Of a DNA stretch of 64,000 nucleotides, positions 52,346 through 61,946 are shown piece by piece. The translations under genes were made by a program, and so were the position numbers. Origin of the DNA: Microglena sp. YARC (Eukaryota > Chlorophyta > Chlorophyceae > Chlamydomonadales > Chlamydomonadaceae); the NCBI GenBank assembly GCA_022414725.1, contig CM039464.1:37690372-37754371 (forward strand), given 5' to 3'. Below the pieces are notes generated by a model that was not told where the DNA came from, did not search any database, and saw only the letters and a list, made by a program, of their open reading frames with translations. Position 1 is the stretch's first letter. Each line of letters opens with the position of its first letter.

Positions 52346-52559
52346 TGTTTGGACCACTACACAAAAGCGCTGGATTATCTGGCGTGCCTTTTTAGGGAAC
52401 AACAAAAGACAGCATGATTTTTATTCCATAAGTACATCCTTTTTTAGCCATGTGCTGAGCACTTTGCACAGCCACATGGCACTATATATTAGCAGGATGC
52501 AGACGAATTGTAATAAGGTTATATATGCCGGCAATTCAGCGTCTACTAGGGTTGTTCAG

Positions 52560-52700
52560 GACACTGCGTCCTCCGTCGCAGACGCAACATCGAAGGGTCT
52601 GTTGCGTTGCAGGACGCAATGTGGGGAGGGTGCATTGACCAGAAGGAAGGGTCTGTTGCGTCGCAGGACGCAGGCTATACAATTGGTCGCGTCTCAGGCA
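52560..52700. repeat. GCGTCC/GACGCAA repeat, inverted relative of 22956-23040
   Basis: 'aagggtctgttgcgt(t/c)gcagga' occurs twice. Confidence 0.65.
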
Positions 52701-52757
52701 GAAGAGCTGGGGGACCTCCTGAAGTACCCTGGTGTGTACCCGTGTGCAGGACACAAT

Positions 52758-52759
52758 AC

Positions 52760-52831
<72 letters not shown>
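52758..52831. repeat. Poly-C (about 34) followed by (CA)n
   Basis: Uninterrupted C run from about 52760 to 52793, then about 19 CA units. Confidence 0.95.
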
Positions 52832-52834
<3 letters not shown>

Positions 52835-53099
52835 GCAATAGCCACAGAAACCAAGGAGTGTGACAGGGGTGGAACTCAGACCGACCGATGACAGACATGT
52901 CCAGGTCTCTACACTGGCAGTTTAACGACTTGTCCTGGGTTTTGACACGATGGGCTGTATGTACAAAGGAGTGATACCCAGCCAGCCAGCCACCTAACTA
53001 TTCGCGCTGCCCTATGTTGTGACTTTTTGTACTTTTGTCGACAGTTGCGCGAGAACCTAGTTTAGTTGAGTTTTTTTTAGTGTGAAAAAAGCGCCTGAC

Positions 53100-53645
53100 C
53101 AGTGGTACTGTATATTTCATCCTCAGTCATACCCATGGTGCGCACACAAATAGTTTTGTCTGTAATGGCGTGATACTCAGTAGTATGGCACATGTGCAGT
53201 TGTCTCCTTAGTCATATGGTGATCCTCAGCCACACACTGTGGTGCAAAAATATGTAGTTTGTCTGTGGTGGCGTGATATTCTACAGTGCGACTCATTTTT
53301 AGTTGTATCCTTAGTCATATGGTCGTCCTCAGCCATACACTGTGGTGCGAAAAAAATGTAGTTTTGTCTGCAGTGGCGTGATATTCTGCAGTGTGACACA
53401 TTTGTTCTTGTACCCTAAGTCATATACTCAAATGGACATCCTCAGTCATACACTGTGGTGCAAAAATATTTAGTTTTGCCTGTAGTGGCGTGATATCCTG
53501 CAATATGACACTTTGTACTTGTACCTTCAGTCATATGTACATCCCCAGTCGTTCACTCAATTGTGATGTCAACAAATATGGTTTTGTCTGTAGTGGCGTG
53601 ATACCCTGTAGTGTGGATGCTTAGTAGTTTATCCAAGTTTATCCT
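53100..53645 (+). repeat. 118-bp tandem repeat (gttttgtctgtagtggcgtg)
   Basis: Five diverged units with 'gatattctgcagtgtgacac', 'agtcatatggtgatcctcag' and 'acactgtggtgcaaaaa'. No gene. Confidence 0.9.
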
Positions 53646-53756
53646 GAGTTTATGTATTTAAAGTGTTACATGTTTTTTCAGCCAACTCTGGGTTGCTATC
53701 CGCCTTCCAATTACAAGTGGAGGCAGGAAAGCTGGACTGTTTATGCCGACTAGCTA

Positions 53757-53866
53757 CTTGTGGGCGCTGCAAGCAATTTTTGCACTTTTTGCGCTACAAA
53801 GCGCATTTTCGTTGTTTTCAAGTGCGCTAAACCGCTGGCCAATTTGGCCATTTGAAGTACCCTGGA
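53757..53866. mobile_element. hAT-like MITE family B, 5'-truncated copy
   Basis: Right part of family B ('gggcgctgcaagcaattttt' to 'gaagtaccctgg'). It is bracketed by a 23-bp direct repeat starting ggactgtttatgccgactag, much longer than an 8-bp target duplication, so it may have arisen by repair-associated duplication. Confidence 0.7.
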
Positions 53867-54540
53867 CTGTTTATGCCGACTAGCTGCTGTAAAACGAATT
53901 CATTCCTCGTAGCTACTTGGCTTCCCAACCGTCCCTTCCTTATTTGTCTTGATTACATGGCCCGGCGGAGTCAAGTAATAAACATCTGCTCACGACAACA
54001 CGGTACCATTACATTACATACCATAGCATAAATAATGCTTGGATTAACTTGGACTTGAACTTGGTTACCTAGCTTTAGCCAGCAAATTTGGCTCCTCGCC
54101 GTCTTCGGCAGTAATTATTTTCGTACCAGTAAAGTGTGCATGGGTTCAACATAAACACTACCACACCAGTGGTGCTCATGGTACCGGTATCTATATAGAA
54201 TTTAATCGCATCATAATAGAATTTAATCGCTTCATGATATAATTTAATCACATCATCATATAATTTAGTCGCATGGGCGTTTGGCCCTGGAACTTGAATG
54301 TGAACCTTTTATTGCTGATCCCATGGGAGTCTGGCCCTTGAACTTGAACTTGAATTTTTGTTTTAATCACATGGGTGTTTGGCCCTAGAACTTGAACCTA
54401 TTTTTCTAATCACATAGGTGTCTGGCCCTTGCCACCTGAATACCGGTATTGCGTCAATTGAAAGTACTCCAGAAATTGCAGACTACCGGTGGTCTACTAG
54501 ATTATACGGTATTTTGAAAACCGTACCGGTAAGGCGGTAA
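53867..54540. repeat. AT-rich spacer with two short tandem repeats
   Basis: 54205-54275: about four units of 'taatttaatcgcatcata'. 54290-54430: three to four units of about 55 bp with 'tttggccctggaacttgaa'. 53870-54200 shows no gene. Confidence 0.75.
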
Positions 54541-54554
54541 GATGTTGACTTTTT

Positions 54555-54758
54555 TTGGCAGAGCCCCCTCCCCCCCCTTCTGGGGGGGGGGGGGGGGGGG
54601 GGAGGGCAGCACCCAGGGTTAGACATTTGTCGTATTGTTCGATTTGTTTCGATTTTTCACGATGGTTCAGCGGCTTGCAAGTTGCGACTCCTATTTGGAG
54701 GTGGTATACGAGCATATTTTTCATGCCCCCCCCCGGGTCTATGCTCCTTGTGTTCAGG

Positions 54759-54791
<33 letters not shown>

Positions 54792-54960
54792 GAAGTCCAG
54801 GGGTAGGCCAAATGGGCTAAAGAGACTTTCCCAACCTTCAAACAAGGGCGTGACCGCCCTTGTGTTGGATTGGACCAATTGGACCAAGGGATCCGCTGGG
54901 GATCACCGGCTGGGGATGGGGATGGCCGGATAGGTAGCCCCCCTGTAAGTAGGGTTGTTT
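54555..54960. repeat. G tract, TG microsatellite and family I fragment
   Basis: A G run at about 54583-54602, (TG)n at 54762-54790 and a family I fragment ('ggtaggccaaatgggctaaa') at 54790-54850. No gene. Confidence 0.65.
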
Positions 54961-55640
54961 TGTGTGCGGTGTGAGGTGTGCGGTGTGTCAAACCTTGTTG
55001 CTTCCCTCGTGAACCTTGTTGCTGCCCTCGTGGCTGTTCTTGCGAAATGTGTGTCTCGTATACCGCGCTTTGGTACACAGTCGCGCGTTACCACATAAAC
55101 TGGGGCTGTGCACCCTTCTGCGACAAGTGCATCGTATTAATGATGCGTCGACCAGGCAATGCTCTTTGCAGCGTTTTAATGGACAAATGCGCGCCGTTGG
55201 TTTGCTAATTGGCGATGTGCACCCTTCGAAAGAGCAGTGAAGCATGAAGCATTGGATTATGGAAAGATTGATAATAATTTAGGGAAATATATTTCTTTGG
55301 AACTGCTGTCGGATGCAAAAGGCTTCTTATTTATCAGGTCTTGAATCCGCCTCGAATATGATGGGCGGTGACGTCCTATGCAAGTCGTTTCAGATTCTAC
55401 ATACCATCGACTTGACGCGACTGCCTTGCTGAATTCTGCGACAAGTGCATCGTATTGAACGTCGTGTGCCTGTCACATGTCAGAGACAAGGGCTGCTGGC
55501 GTGGGGCTGTAGGCCTTTGTAGAGCGAACCCTTAGGTTCCCTAGCGCACCCGTTTGGCGCATCTGTTTGGCGCACCCCTTTGGTGCGCCCGTTTTGCTCT
55601 TCCGGCAGTACGCCTGATGTACCGATGTCGCTACCCATGG
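54960..55640 (+). repeat. Dispersed repeat family O, copy 2
   Basis: Matches 19950-20570 at both ends ('accttgttgctgccctcgtg', 'gtataccgcgctttggtaca' and 'catggaggggcggc'). Confidence 0.7.
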
Positions 55641-55815
55641 AGGGGCGGCAGAGAAAAAGCATTGATGAACTGAACCCCAAACAATCGTTTTACCGACGGG
55701 GGACCTGAGTCCGTGCTACAGTGATCATTTAATTGTACAGTATAATTAAAGCATCATCTCATCTTAGATGATAATTTAATTGTGCAATTCTTATCGCATG
55801 TTTTATATATCGTAT
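55641..55815 (+). repeat. Dispersed repeat family I, copy 4
   Basis: 'aaagcattgatgaactgaac', 'cgtgctacagtgatcattta', 'atcttagatgataatttaat', 'ttatcgcatgtttta'. It directly follows family O, as if both form one composite. Confidence 0.75.
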
Positions 55816-55949
55816 AAAGTATTTCCATCCTTTATAGGAATTAGGACTTATGACCAGCTTTATGCTGGAGTCTTTCACAAAATCAGGTTCAATTTTCATT
55901 TTCTCAAAAATAATTTTCTATCCTCGGCGTATTAGTGTACAACGGATAT

Positions 55950-56095
55950 TCACTCCCCCTTCGGCCGCTCTTGGCGTTGCAGGTCGTCGTCAACCGCGAT
56001 GGTAGCTTGTCCAGTTGAGGTAGGAGACCGCTCCCCACCCGCGTACGACGGGCTCCCTTAACACCACGCCCCACCAGGCGTTATCATTACAACGG
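55950..56095 (+). mobile_element. SINE family 1, copy 4 (head-less)
   Basis: Body only: 'gtcgtcaaccgcgatggtag', 'ggctcccttaacaccacgcc', ending ggcgttatcattac. Closest to the 48502-48700 copy. Confidence 0.8.
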
Positions 56096-56404
56096 ATATT
56101 CGAACAAGAAATACATTTCATCTTCGATCGCTCTTCTACCATCAACCACCATATCACAGCAACTGCAGATTCTGCGTGTATATGTGTGTGTGAGCGGTGG
56201 TGGTGGTGGTGGTGGGTGGTGGTAGTGGCCACCATGGTGGCCTGGTGGGTGGGTGGCTGGGGGCTTAACAACCCTTATCCTATGATAAAACTGGACGGTA
56301 GGCTGGACATCTTTCCATCGTTCGGCTGAGTTTATGTAACGTCCTCCATGCTGCTTACCTCAAGGTCGCAAGCAACGGACCCAGCGAAACAAGTCTATGT
56401 GACG
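56096..56404. other. No gene recognised
   Basis: Contains a ggtggt microsatellite (56195-56225). Nothing else stands out. Confidence 0.4.
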
Positions 56405-56405
56405 T

Positions 56406-56445
<40 letters not shown>

Positions 56446-57108
56446 CCCCCCCAGGCTTCTTGTGAGGGTTTGTAGGGTTTTTTCTCGACTTAAAACTCAT
56501 AGAGGGTTCTAGAATTATCAAACTATAGTAACACATACTTATCAACATTGTGATACAATCCCAACTTATGTACATCTTGATATGGTTGTGCATGTGATGA
56601 AGTTGGGACTCAAGCAACACTAAAAGCATCCCAAACAGTAGTATAGTCACCACATTAATAAGTACGTTGAGAACTAACTGTACTTTCCCAACAATGCACT
56701 TGAGGACACCAGGGGAATGAAGAGAGTGTGTGAGCGTGTGTGTGTGTGAGAGAGTGTATGAGTATGCGAGTATGTGTGTGACAGAGTGTGTGTGTGTTTG
56801 TGTGTGTGTGTGTTTGAGAGAGAGTGTGTGAGAGAGTGTATAAGTGTGTGTGTGTGTGAGGCGGAGTGTGTGCGCGTGCGTGTGCGTGTGTGTGTGCGTG
56901 TGAGAAATAGTGTGTGAGTGTGTGAGTGTGTGTGTGAGAGAGTGTATGAGTATGTGAGTGTGTGTGTGGCAGTGTGTGTATGTGTGTGTGTGCGTGTGTG
57001 TGTGTGTGTGAGAGAGAGTGTGTGTGAGTATGTGTGTGAGTATGTGTGTGAGAGAGAGTGTGCGAGTGTGTGTGTGTGTGCGCGCGAGAGAGTGTGTAGG
57101 TGTGTGTA

Positions 57109-57143
<35 letters not shown>

Positions 57144-57144
57144 A

Positions 57145-57239
<95 letters not shown>

Positions 57240-57300
57240 GGGTGGGTGGGTGGGCGGGGGGGTGTGTGTGTGTGGGGGGACATGTGTGTACCTGGGCCAG
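56405..57300. repeat. (CT)n, spacer, then (TG)n and (GA)n microsatellites
   Basis: 56405-56444 is (CT)n followed by nine C. 56455-56715 is unique and reads on the minus strand as a hydrophobic open frame (LNVLINVVTILLFGMLLVLL) of doubtful reality. 56715-57130 is TG-rich, 57130-57236 is (GA)n, 57237-57275 is G-rich. Confidence 0.85.
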
Positions 57301-57302
57301 TG

Positions 57303-57995
57303 AGTAGCCAAAGTGCTATAAGATGTTGATGGCAGGAGGAGGAGGAGGAGGAGCAGCAGCAGGTCTGTGAAGGGGCAAGGAGTTTATATGGCAAGTGCGG
57401 TGTGGATATCCATAGTAGGATGTATTAATACAAGAGCTTGCTAGGAGATAAAAGGAAGAGCAGCAGGGGGCCTTTGGGGAGGGTGTGGGTTTTTTTTTTT
57501 TTTTTTTTTTTTATTGTATTGTATAGTGTTGTTTGGGTGGGAGGGCGGGGTTGGATGGGGTGGAAGATTGGGAATGGGAGAGGGTGGGTATCCCAAGTCC
57601 TATGGGAGTGTGTCGACAGAAGAGGAGGAGGAGCAGCAGGTATTTACCCTTCATCAACCATGTTTGAATGTATGTGTGTGCGTGTGCGGGTGGAGGTCGG
57701 GAATGGGGAGGGGTGTGAGTATTCTAAGTGCTATGAGAGTGTGTTGGCAGGAGGAGGAGGAGCAGCAGGTATTTACCCTCCACCACCCCTGTGCGTATGG
57801 GGGCGTGGGGGCGGGGTGTGGGTGTGTGGGGATGGGTGTGTGGGTGGATGGGTGGGTGGGGGTGAGAGTATGTATGTGTGTGTGTGTGTGTGTGTGTGTA
57901 AGACAGAGTTATCTTGTGCGTAACTGGGGTGTGAGCAGCCAAAGTCATATGACAGCGTGGCCGCAGGAGGAGGTAGGAGGAGCAGCAGGTCTTCC
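57303..57995 (+). repeat. Probable exon-edge echo array (gaggaggagcagcag|gt)
   Basis: Four units near 57305-57362, 57590-57640, 57715-57768 and 57937-57990: 'aagtgctatgagagtgtg', a 'ggaggaggaggagcagcag' tract and a gt(a/c)tttacc donor-like continuation, with G/T-rich spacers and a 24-T run (about 57489-57512). It has the form of the donor-side echoes elsewhere, but the parent exon could not be placed. Confidence 0.6.
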
Positions 57996-58004
57996 ACCCG
58001 AGGA

Positions 58005-58210
58005 AAAGTAATGATAACGCCTGGTGGGGCGTGGTATTAAGGGAGCCCCGTCTTATGGCGGTGGAGAACTGGCTGCTACTTTACCTGGACGAAGTTACCA
58101 TGGCGGTTGACAGCGACAGCAAACACTAAAGCGCACCCGTAGGGATTGGAACACGGCAACTTCTTCGTTCTTTCTAGGAGCTCAACCATTGAGCCATTCG
58201 TCGGAACGGG
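58005..58210 (-). mobile_element. tRNA-derived SINE, family 1, copy 5
   Basis: Minus strand: A box TGGCTCAATGGTTGAGC, a decayed B box (gtgttccaatccc), body as in the other copies, ending ggcgttatcatta. Confidence 0.85.
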
Positions 58211-58224
58211 GATTAAGATATCAC

Positions 58225-58620
58225 CCAAGGAAGAAAGAAAGCAGCACTCAAAATCGGTGGGTGCATGGGAAGGTTGTGGGCGCATGGGGAGGTTGTGACT
58301 TAAGGAAGCTTCCCGGAGGTTGTTTCGGACAACACTAGAGGAGGAGAAGGCTATGGGGGGCGTAAGGAAGTGGTGGATGGGGAGAAGTTTGGGGAGGCAA
58401 TATTGAGATCTGGTTTGGCCCAACTTCCACACTTCAACCTGTGCAGGCCACTCCTCGAGCACTACCACAGCATATTTACACGTTGTCGAAAACAAGGGTG
58501 GATTCGGAACGCTCTCGTCGAGCCAGTGTCGTGGGTATGTTCAACTTTATCTGATATCGAACCCGCGAGGAAGGTTACGAGGACAATTCCGAAACCGGCT
58601 CGAACCCCCCTCGAACCCTC
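58225..58620. repeat. Dispersed repeat remnants
   Basis: 58225-58360 resembles 14050-14160 ('gaaagaaagcagcactc', 'ttcggacaacac'). 58480-58600 resembles 19570-19660 ('gattcggaacgctctcgtcg'). No gene. Confidence 0.5.
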
Positions 58621-58623
58621 AGT

Positions 58624-58689
58624 GGGTCAGCTGGGCCAAGACGCCCTTCGATAAGGTATATGCCCCAAGAGTCTTGGCCCAGCTGACCC
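58624..58689. other. Perfect 19-bp hairpin
   Basis: GGGTCAGCTGGGCCAAGAC at 58624-58642 is exactly complementary to 58671-58689, with a 28-base loop. It could be a small fold-back element or a structured RNA; no U-tract or other context supports a terminator. The remaining flank to 59138 is the upstream region of the F-box/ankyrin gene, without a clear TATA element. Confidence 0.75.
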
Positions 58690-59138
58690 CCCTCGACTTC
58701 GCTGCTCTATCTGGCAGCTCGCCGATGTTCTACCATGTACCACCTCGGAACTAGGTGTCCTGGTTTTTGGGTACCTCAGCGGCCCTCGACTCTGGAGCAG
58801 TGGACACTGCTCTATCGGGCAGGGTTTCTCCGATGTACTGCAAAGTACCGTCTCGGTTTCCATCGCTGTAACTATTTCTTCCTGCTAATGTCCCTCGACC
58901 GCCTAGGTCTTTCTTCCTACGCGAGGGAGTGGTCCCTTGCATCTGTCTCTTCGCAGTGTACTTCATTCACTCGACTCAACTGTTTGCCTCCCACAATTGA
59001 TTGCCTCTCTTCTGCGCTATCACAATCTGAGGACCCCCTACGGAAAGCTTCCTTTACTCACCTCGCTTGGCGTTCTGTTCGCTTTTATTTTCACTTCAGT
59101 GCTTCGTCACAGAGAGGCCATTGTTGAACCAAGACGCG

Positions 59139-61946
59139 ATGCCTGTGCATTCACATCTTCCGTCAGATTTAGTGACGGATATCGTTCTGCGCACCCTTCG
59201 ACTAGATCGGCAATCCTCCATCTGCGACGCCGCACTCGTCTGTCACGCCTGGCATTCTATTGTCAAGCAAAACCTCGCCGAGATCTTCGTCCACAGGTGC
59301 TACGGCGATATGCCCAATGCTCTCTCTTATGCACTTCGACACAAGGCTTTGGACGTGGCTTCTCAGCTGGTGTCTAGAAGCGCATCATTGGATGACTCCA
59401 ACCGAGCCCTGTCTATGGTGTCTACGGAAGGACTGGGAGACCTGGCCATGCTTTTACTTACTGCCCCACTGCATGCTACCCAGGCAAACAGTCAAGATGG
59501 GCAGGCACTAGTGCAAGCAGCAAGCCGTAGTCACAGTGAGGTGGTACGCATCTTGCTGGATTCTCCACATCATGCAGCCCATGCAGACTGTCGAGATGGG
59601 CAGGCACTAGTGGATGCAGCACGTCGTGGCCACGGTGAGGTGATGCACATGTTGATGGATTCCCCAGAGCATGCAGCACATGCAAACTGTCAAGGTGGGC
59701 TGGCACTAGTGGAAGCTGCATCAAATGGCCACAGTGAGGTAGTGCGCATGTTGCTGGATGCCCCACAGCATGCTGCCCATGCAGACAGCCTCCATGGGCA
59801 GGCACTAGTGGATGCAGCACGTTGTGGCCACACTGAGGTGATGCACATATTGATGGATTGCCCCCAGCATGCTGCACATGCAAACTGTCAAGATGGGCTG
59901 GCACTAGTGGAAGCAGAATCAAATGGCCGTAGTGAGGTAGTGCGCATGTTGCTGGATGCTCCAGAACATGAAGCCCATACCAATTGTCGGGACGGGCAGG
60001 CACTAGTGGATGCAGCACGCCGTGGCCTCACTGAAATAGACAGGATAATGGATGCCCCACAGCCTGCAGAGGATGCAGGCAAGCATCAAGACAGGAAGGT
60101 GCTAGTGGATGCAGCATGGGGTGGCCATAGTGAGGTTGTGCGCATGTTGCTTGATGACCCACATCATGCCGCCCATGCAGACAGTCACGATGGGCAGGCA
60201 CTAGTGTGGGCAGCATACCAGGGCCACAGTGAAGTAGTGCGCATGTTGCTAGATGCCCTACAGCATGCTGCCCATGCAGACTGTCAAGGTGGGCAGGCAC
60301 TACTAGATGCAGCACGCCGTGGCTGCAGTGAGGTGGTGCGCATGTTGCTAGATGTCCCAGAGCATGCCGCGCATGCTGACTGTCGAAATGGGCTGGCACT
60401 ATTGCATGCAGCACAAGCTGGCCGTATTGAGGTAGTGCGCATGTTGCTTCATGCCCCACAGCATGCAGCGCATGCAGACAGTCAATATGGGCGGGCTCTA
60501 GAGAGTGCAGCAGGCCGTGGTCACAGTGAGGTGGTACGCATCTTGCTGGACTCTCCGCATCATGCAGCCCATGCAGACTGCCGAGATGGGCAGGCTCTAG
60601 TGAATGCAGCATCAAATGGCTACTGTGAGATAGTGCGGATGTTGCTCGATGCCCCACAGCATGCCGCCCATGCAAACAGCCAAGATGGGCGGGCTCTAGT
60701 GTGGGCAGCAAGCCATGGTCACAGTGAAGTGGTACGCATCTTGCTGGATTCTCCACATCATGCAGCCCATGCAGACTGCCAAAATGGGGAGGCTCTAGTG
60801 AATGCAGCATCAAAAGGCTGCAGTGAGGTAGTGCGCATGTTGCTAGATGCCCGACAGCATGCCGCCCATGCAGGCAGTCAAGGTGGGCAGGCTCTAGTGT
60901 ATGCAGCACGCCTTGGTCACAGTGAGGTGGTACGCATCTTGCTGGATTCTCCACATCATGCAGCCCATGCAAACAGCCAAGATGGGCAGGCACTAGTGGA
61001 TGCAGCATCAATTGGCTATAGTGAGGTAGTGCGCATGTTGCTGGATGCCCCACATCATGCAGCGCATGCAGACTGTCGAGGTGGGCTGGCACTAGTGCAT
61101 GCAGCAGGAGATGGCCGTATTGAGGCAGTGCGCATGTTGCTGGATGCCCCACATCATGCAGCGCATGCAGACTGTCAAGATGGACAGGCTCTAGTGAGTG
61201 CAGCAAGCTGTGGTCATAGTAAGGTGGTACGCATCTTGCTTGATTCTCCACATCATGCAGCCCATGCAGACTCCCAAGATGGGCAGGCTCTAGTGAATGC
61301 AGCATCAAATGGCAATACTGAGGTAGTGCGCATGTTGATGGATGCCCCACATCATGCAGCGCATGCAGACTGTCGAGGTGGGCTAGCACTTGTGCGTGCA
61401 GCACGAGAAGGCCGTATTGAGGTAGTGCGCATGTTGTTGGATGCCCCGCGGCATGCAGCTCATGCAGACTGCCAAGATGGACAGGCTCTTGTGAGTGCAG
61501 CAAGCCGTGGTCACAGTGAGGTGGTACGCATCTTGCTGGATTCTCCACATCATGCAGCCCATGCAGACAGCCAAGATGGGCTGGCACTAGTGAATGCAGC
61601 ATCAATTGGCTATAGTGAGGTAGTGCGCATGTTGCTAGATGCCCAACAGCATGCCGCGCATGCAGACTGTCGAGGTGGGCTGGCACTAGTGCATGCAACA
61701 CGCTTTGGCTGGAGTGAGGTGGTGCGCATGTTGCTGGATGCCCCCCATCATGCTGCCCACGCAGGCTGTCGAGGTGGGCAGGCATTAAATAGTGCAATGC
61801 ATAGGGGCCATCATGAGGTAGTGCGCATGTTGCAGGATGCACTGGAGCATGATGATCATGTTCATGATGGCAATGATGATGATTATGATGACGATGATGG
61901 CAATGATGATGATGATGATAATACGTTCAATGATGATTGGTGGTGA
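59139..61946 (+). CDS. F-box/ankyrin-repeat protein
   Basis: Intronless, 935 codons from ATG 59139 (MPVHSHLPSDLVTDIV) to TGA. Residues about 6-50 form an F-box-like domain (LPSDLV..IV....D...ALVCHAWHSIV), which in known proteins binds Skp1 in SCF ubiquitin ligases. From about residue 118 to 905 there are 24 consecutive 33-residue ankyrin-type repeats (consensus DGQALVxAAxxGHSEVVRML then LDxPxHAAHAD), a protein-binding solenoid. One unit (the sixth) is one residue short, with a degenerate helix. The C-terminus is Asp-rich (about 35 residues). Role by inference: substrate adaptor, probably cytosolic or nuclear. The frame is open further upstream but without ATG. The large antisense ORF is a shadow of the repeats. 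Confidence 0.88.
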   Translation: MPVHSHLPSDLVTDIVLRTLRLDRQSSICDAALVCHAWHSIVKQNLAEIFVHRCYGDMPNALSYALRHKALDVASQLVSRSASLDDSNRALSMVSTEGLGDLAMLLLTAPLHATQANSQDGQALVQAASRSHSEVVRILLDSPHHAAHADCRDGQALVDAARRGHGEVMHMLMDSPEHAAHANCQGGLALVEAASNGHSEVVRMLLDAPQHAAHADSLHGQALVDAARCGHTEVMHILMDCPQHAAHANCQDGLALVEAESNGRSEVVRMLLDAPEHEAHTNCRDGQALVDAARRGLTEIDRIMDAPQPAEDAGKHQDRKVLVDAAWGGHSEVVRMLLDDPHHAAHADSHDGQALVWAAYQGHSEVVRMLLDALQHAAHADCQGGQALLDAARRGCSEVVRMLLDVPEHAAHADCRNGLALLHAAQAGRIEVVRMLLHAPQHAAHADSQYGRALESAAGRGHSEVVRILLDSPHHAAHADCRDGQALVNAASNGYCEIVRMLLDAPQHAAHANSQDGRALVWAASHGHSEVVRILLDSPHHAAHADCQNGEALVNAASKGCSEVVRMLLDARQHAAHAGSQGGQALVYAARLGHSEVVRILLDSPHHAAHANSQDGQALVDAASIGYSEVVRMLLDAPHHAAHADCRGGLALVHAAGDGRIEAVRMLLDAPHHAAHADCQDGQALVSAASCGHSKVVRILLDSPHHAAHADSQDGQALVNAASNGNTEVVRMLMDAPHHAAHADCRGGLALVRAAREGRIEVVRMLLDAPRHAAHADCQDGQALVSAASRGHSEVVRILLDSPHHAAHADSQDGLALVNAASIGYSEVVRMLLDAQQHAAHADCRGGLALVHATRFGWSEVVRMLLDAPHHAAHAGCRGGQALNSAMHRGHHEVVRMLQDALEHDDHVHDGNDDDYDDDDGNDDDDDNTFNDDWW

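Noticed and set aside
56655..57394. Leu/Ser- and His/Thr-rich minus-strand ORFs up to 344 codons
   Set aside because: Translation of (GA)n and (TG)n tracts; only the short 56455-56715 stretch is unique and it lacks support.
60028..61842. 604-codon antisense ORF opposite the ankyrin gene
   Set aside because: Its 33-residue period mirrors the sense repeats; the sense strand has F-box and ankyrin motifs, so the antisense frame is a shadow.
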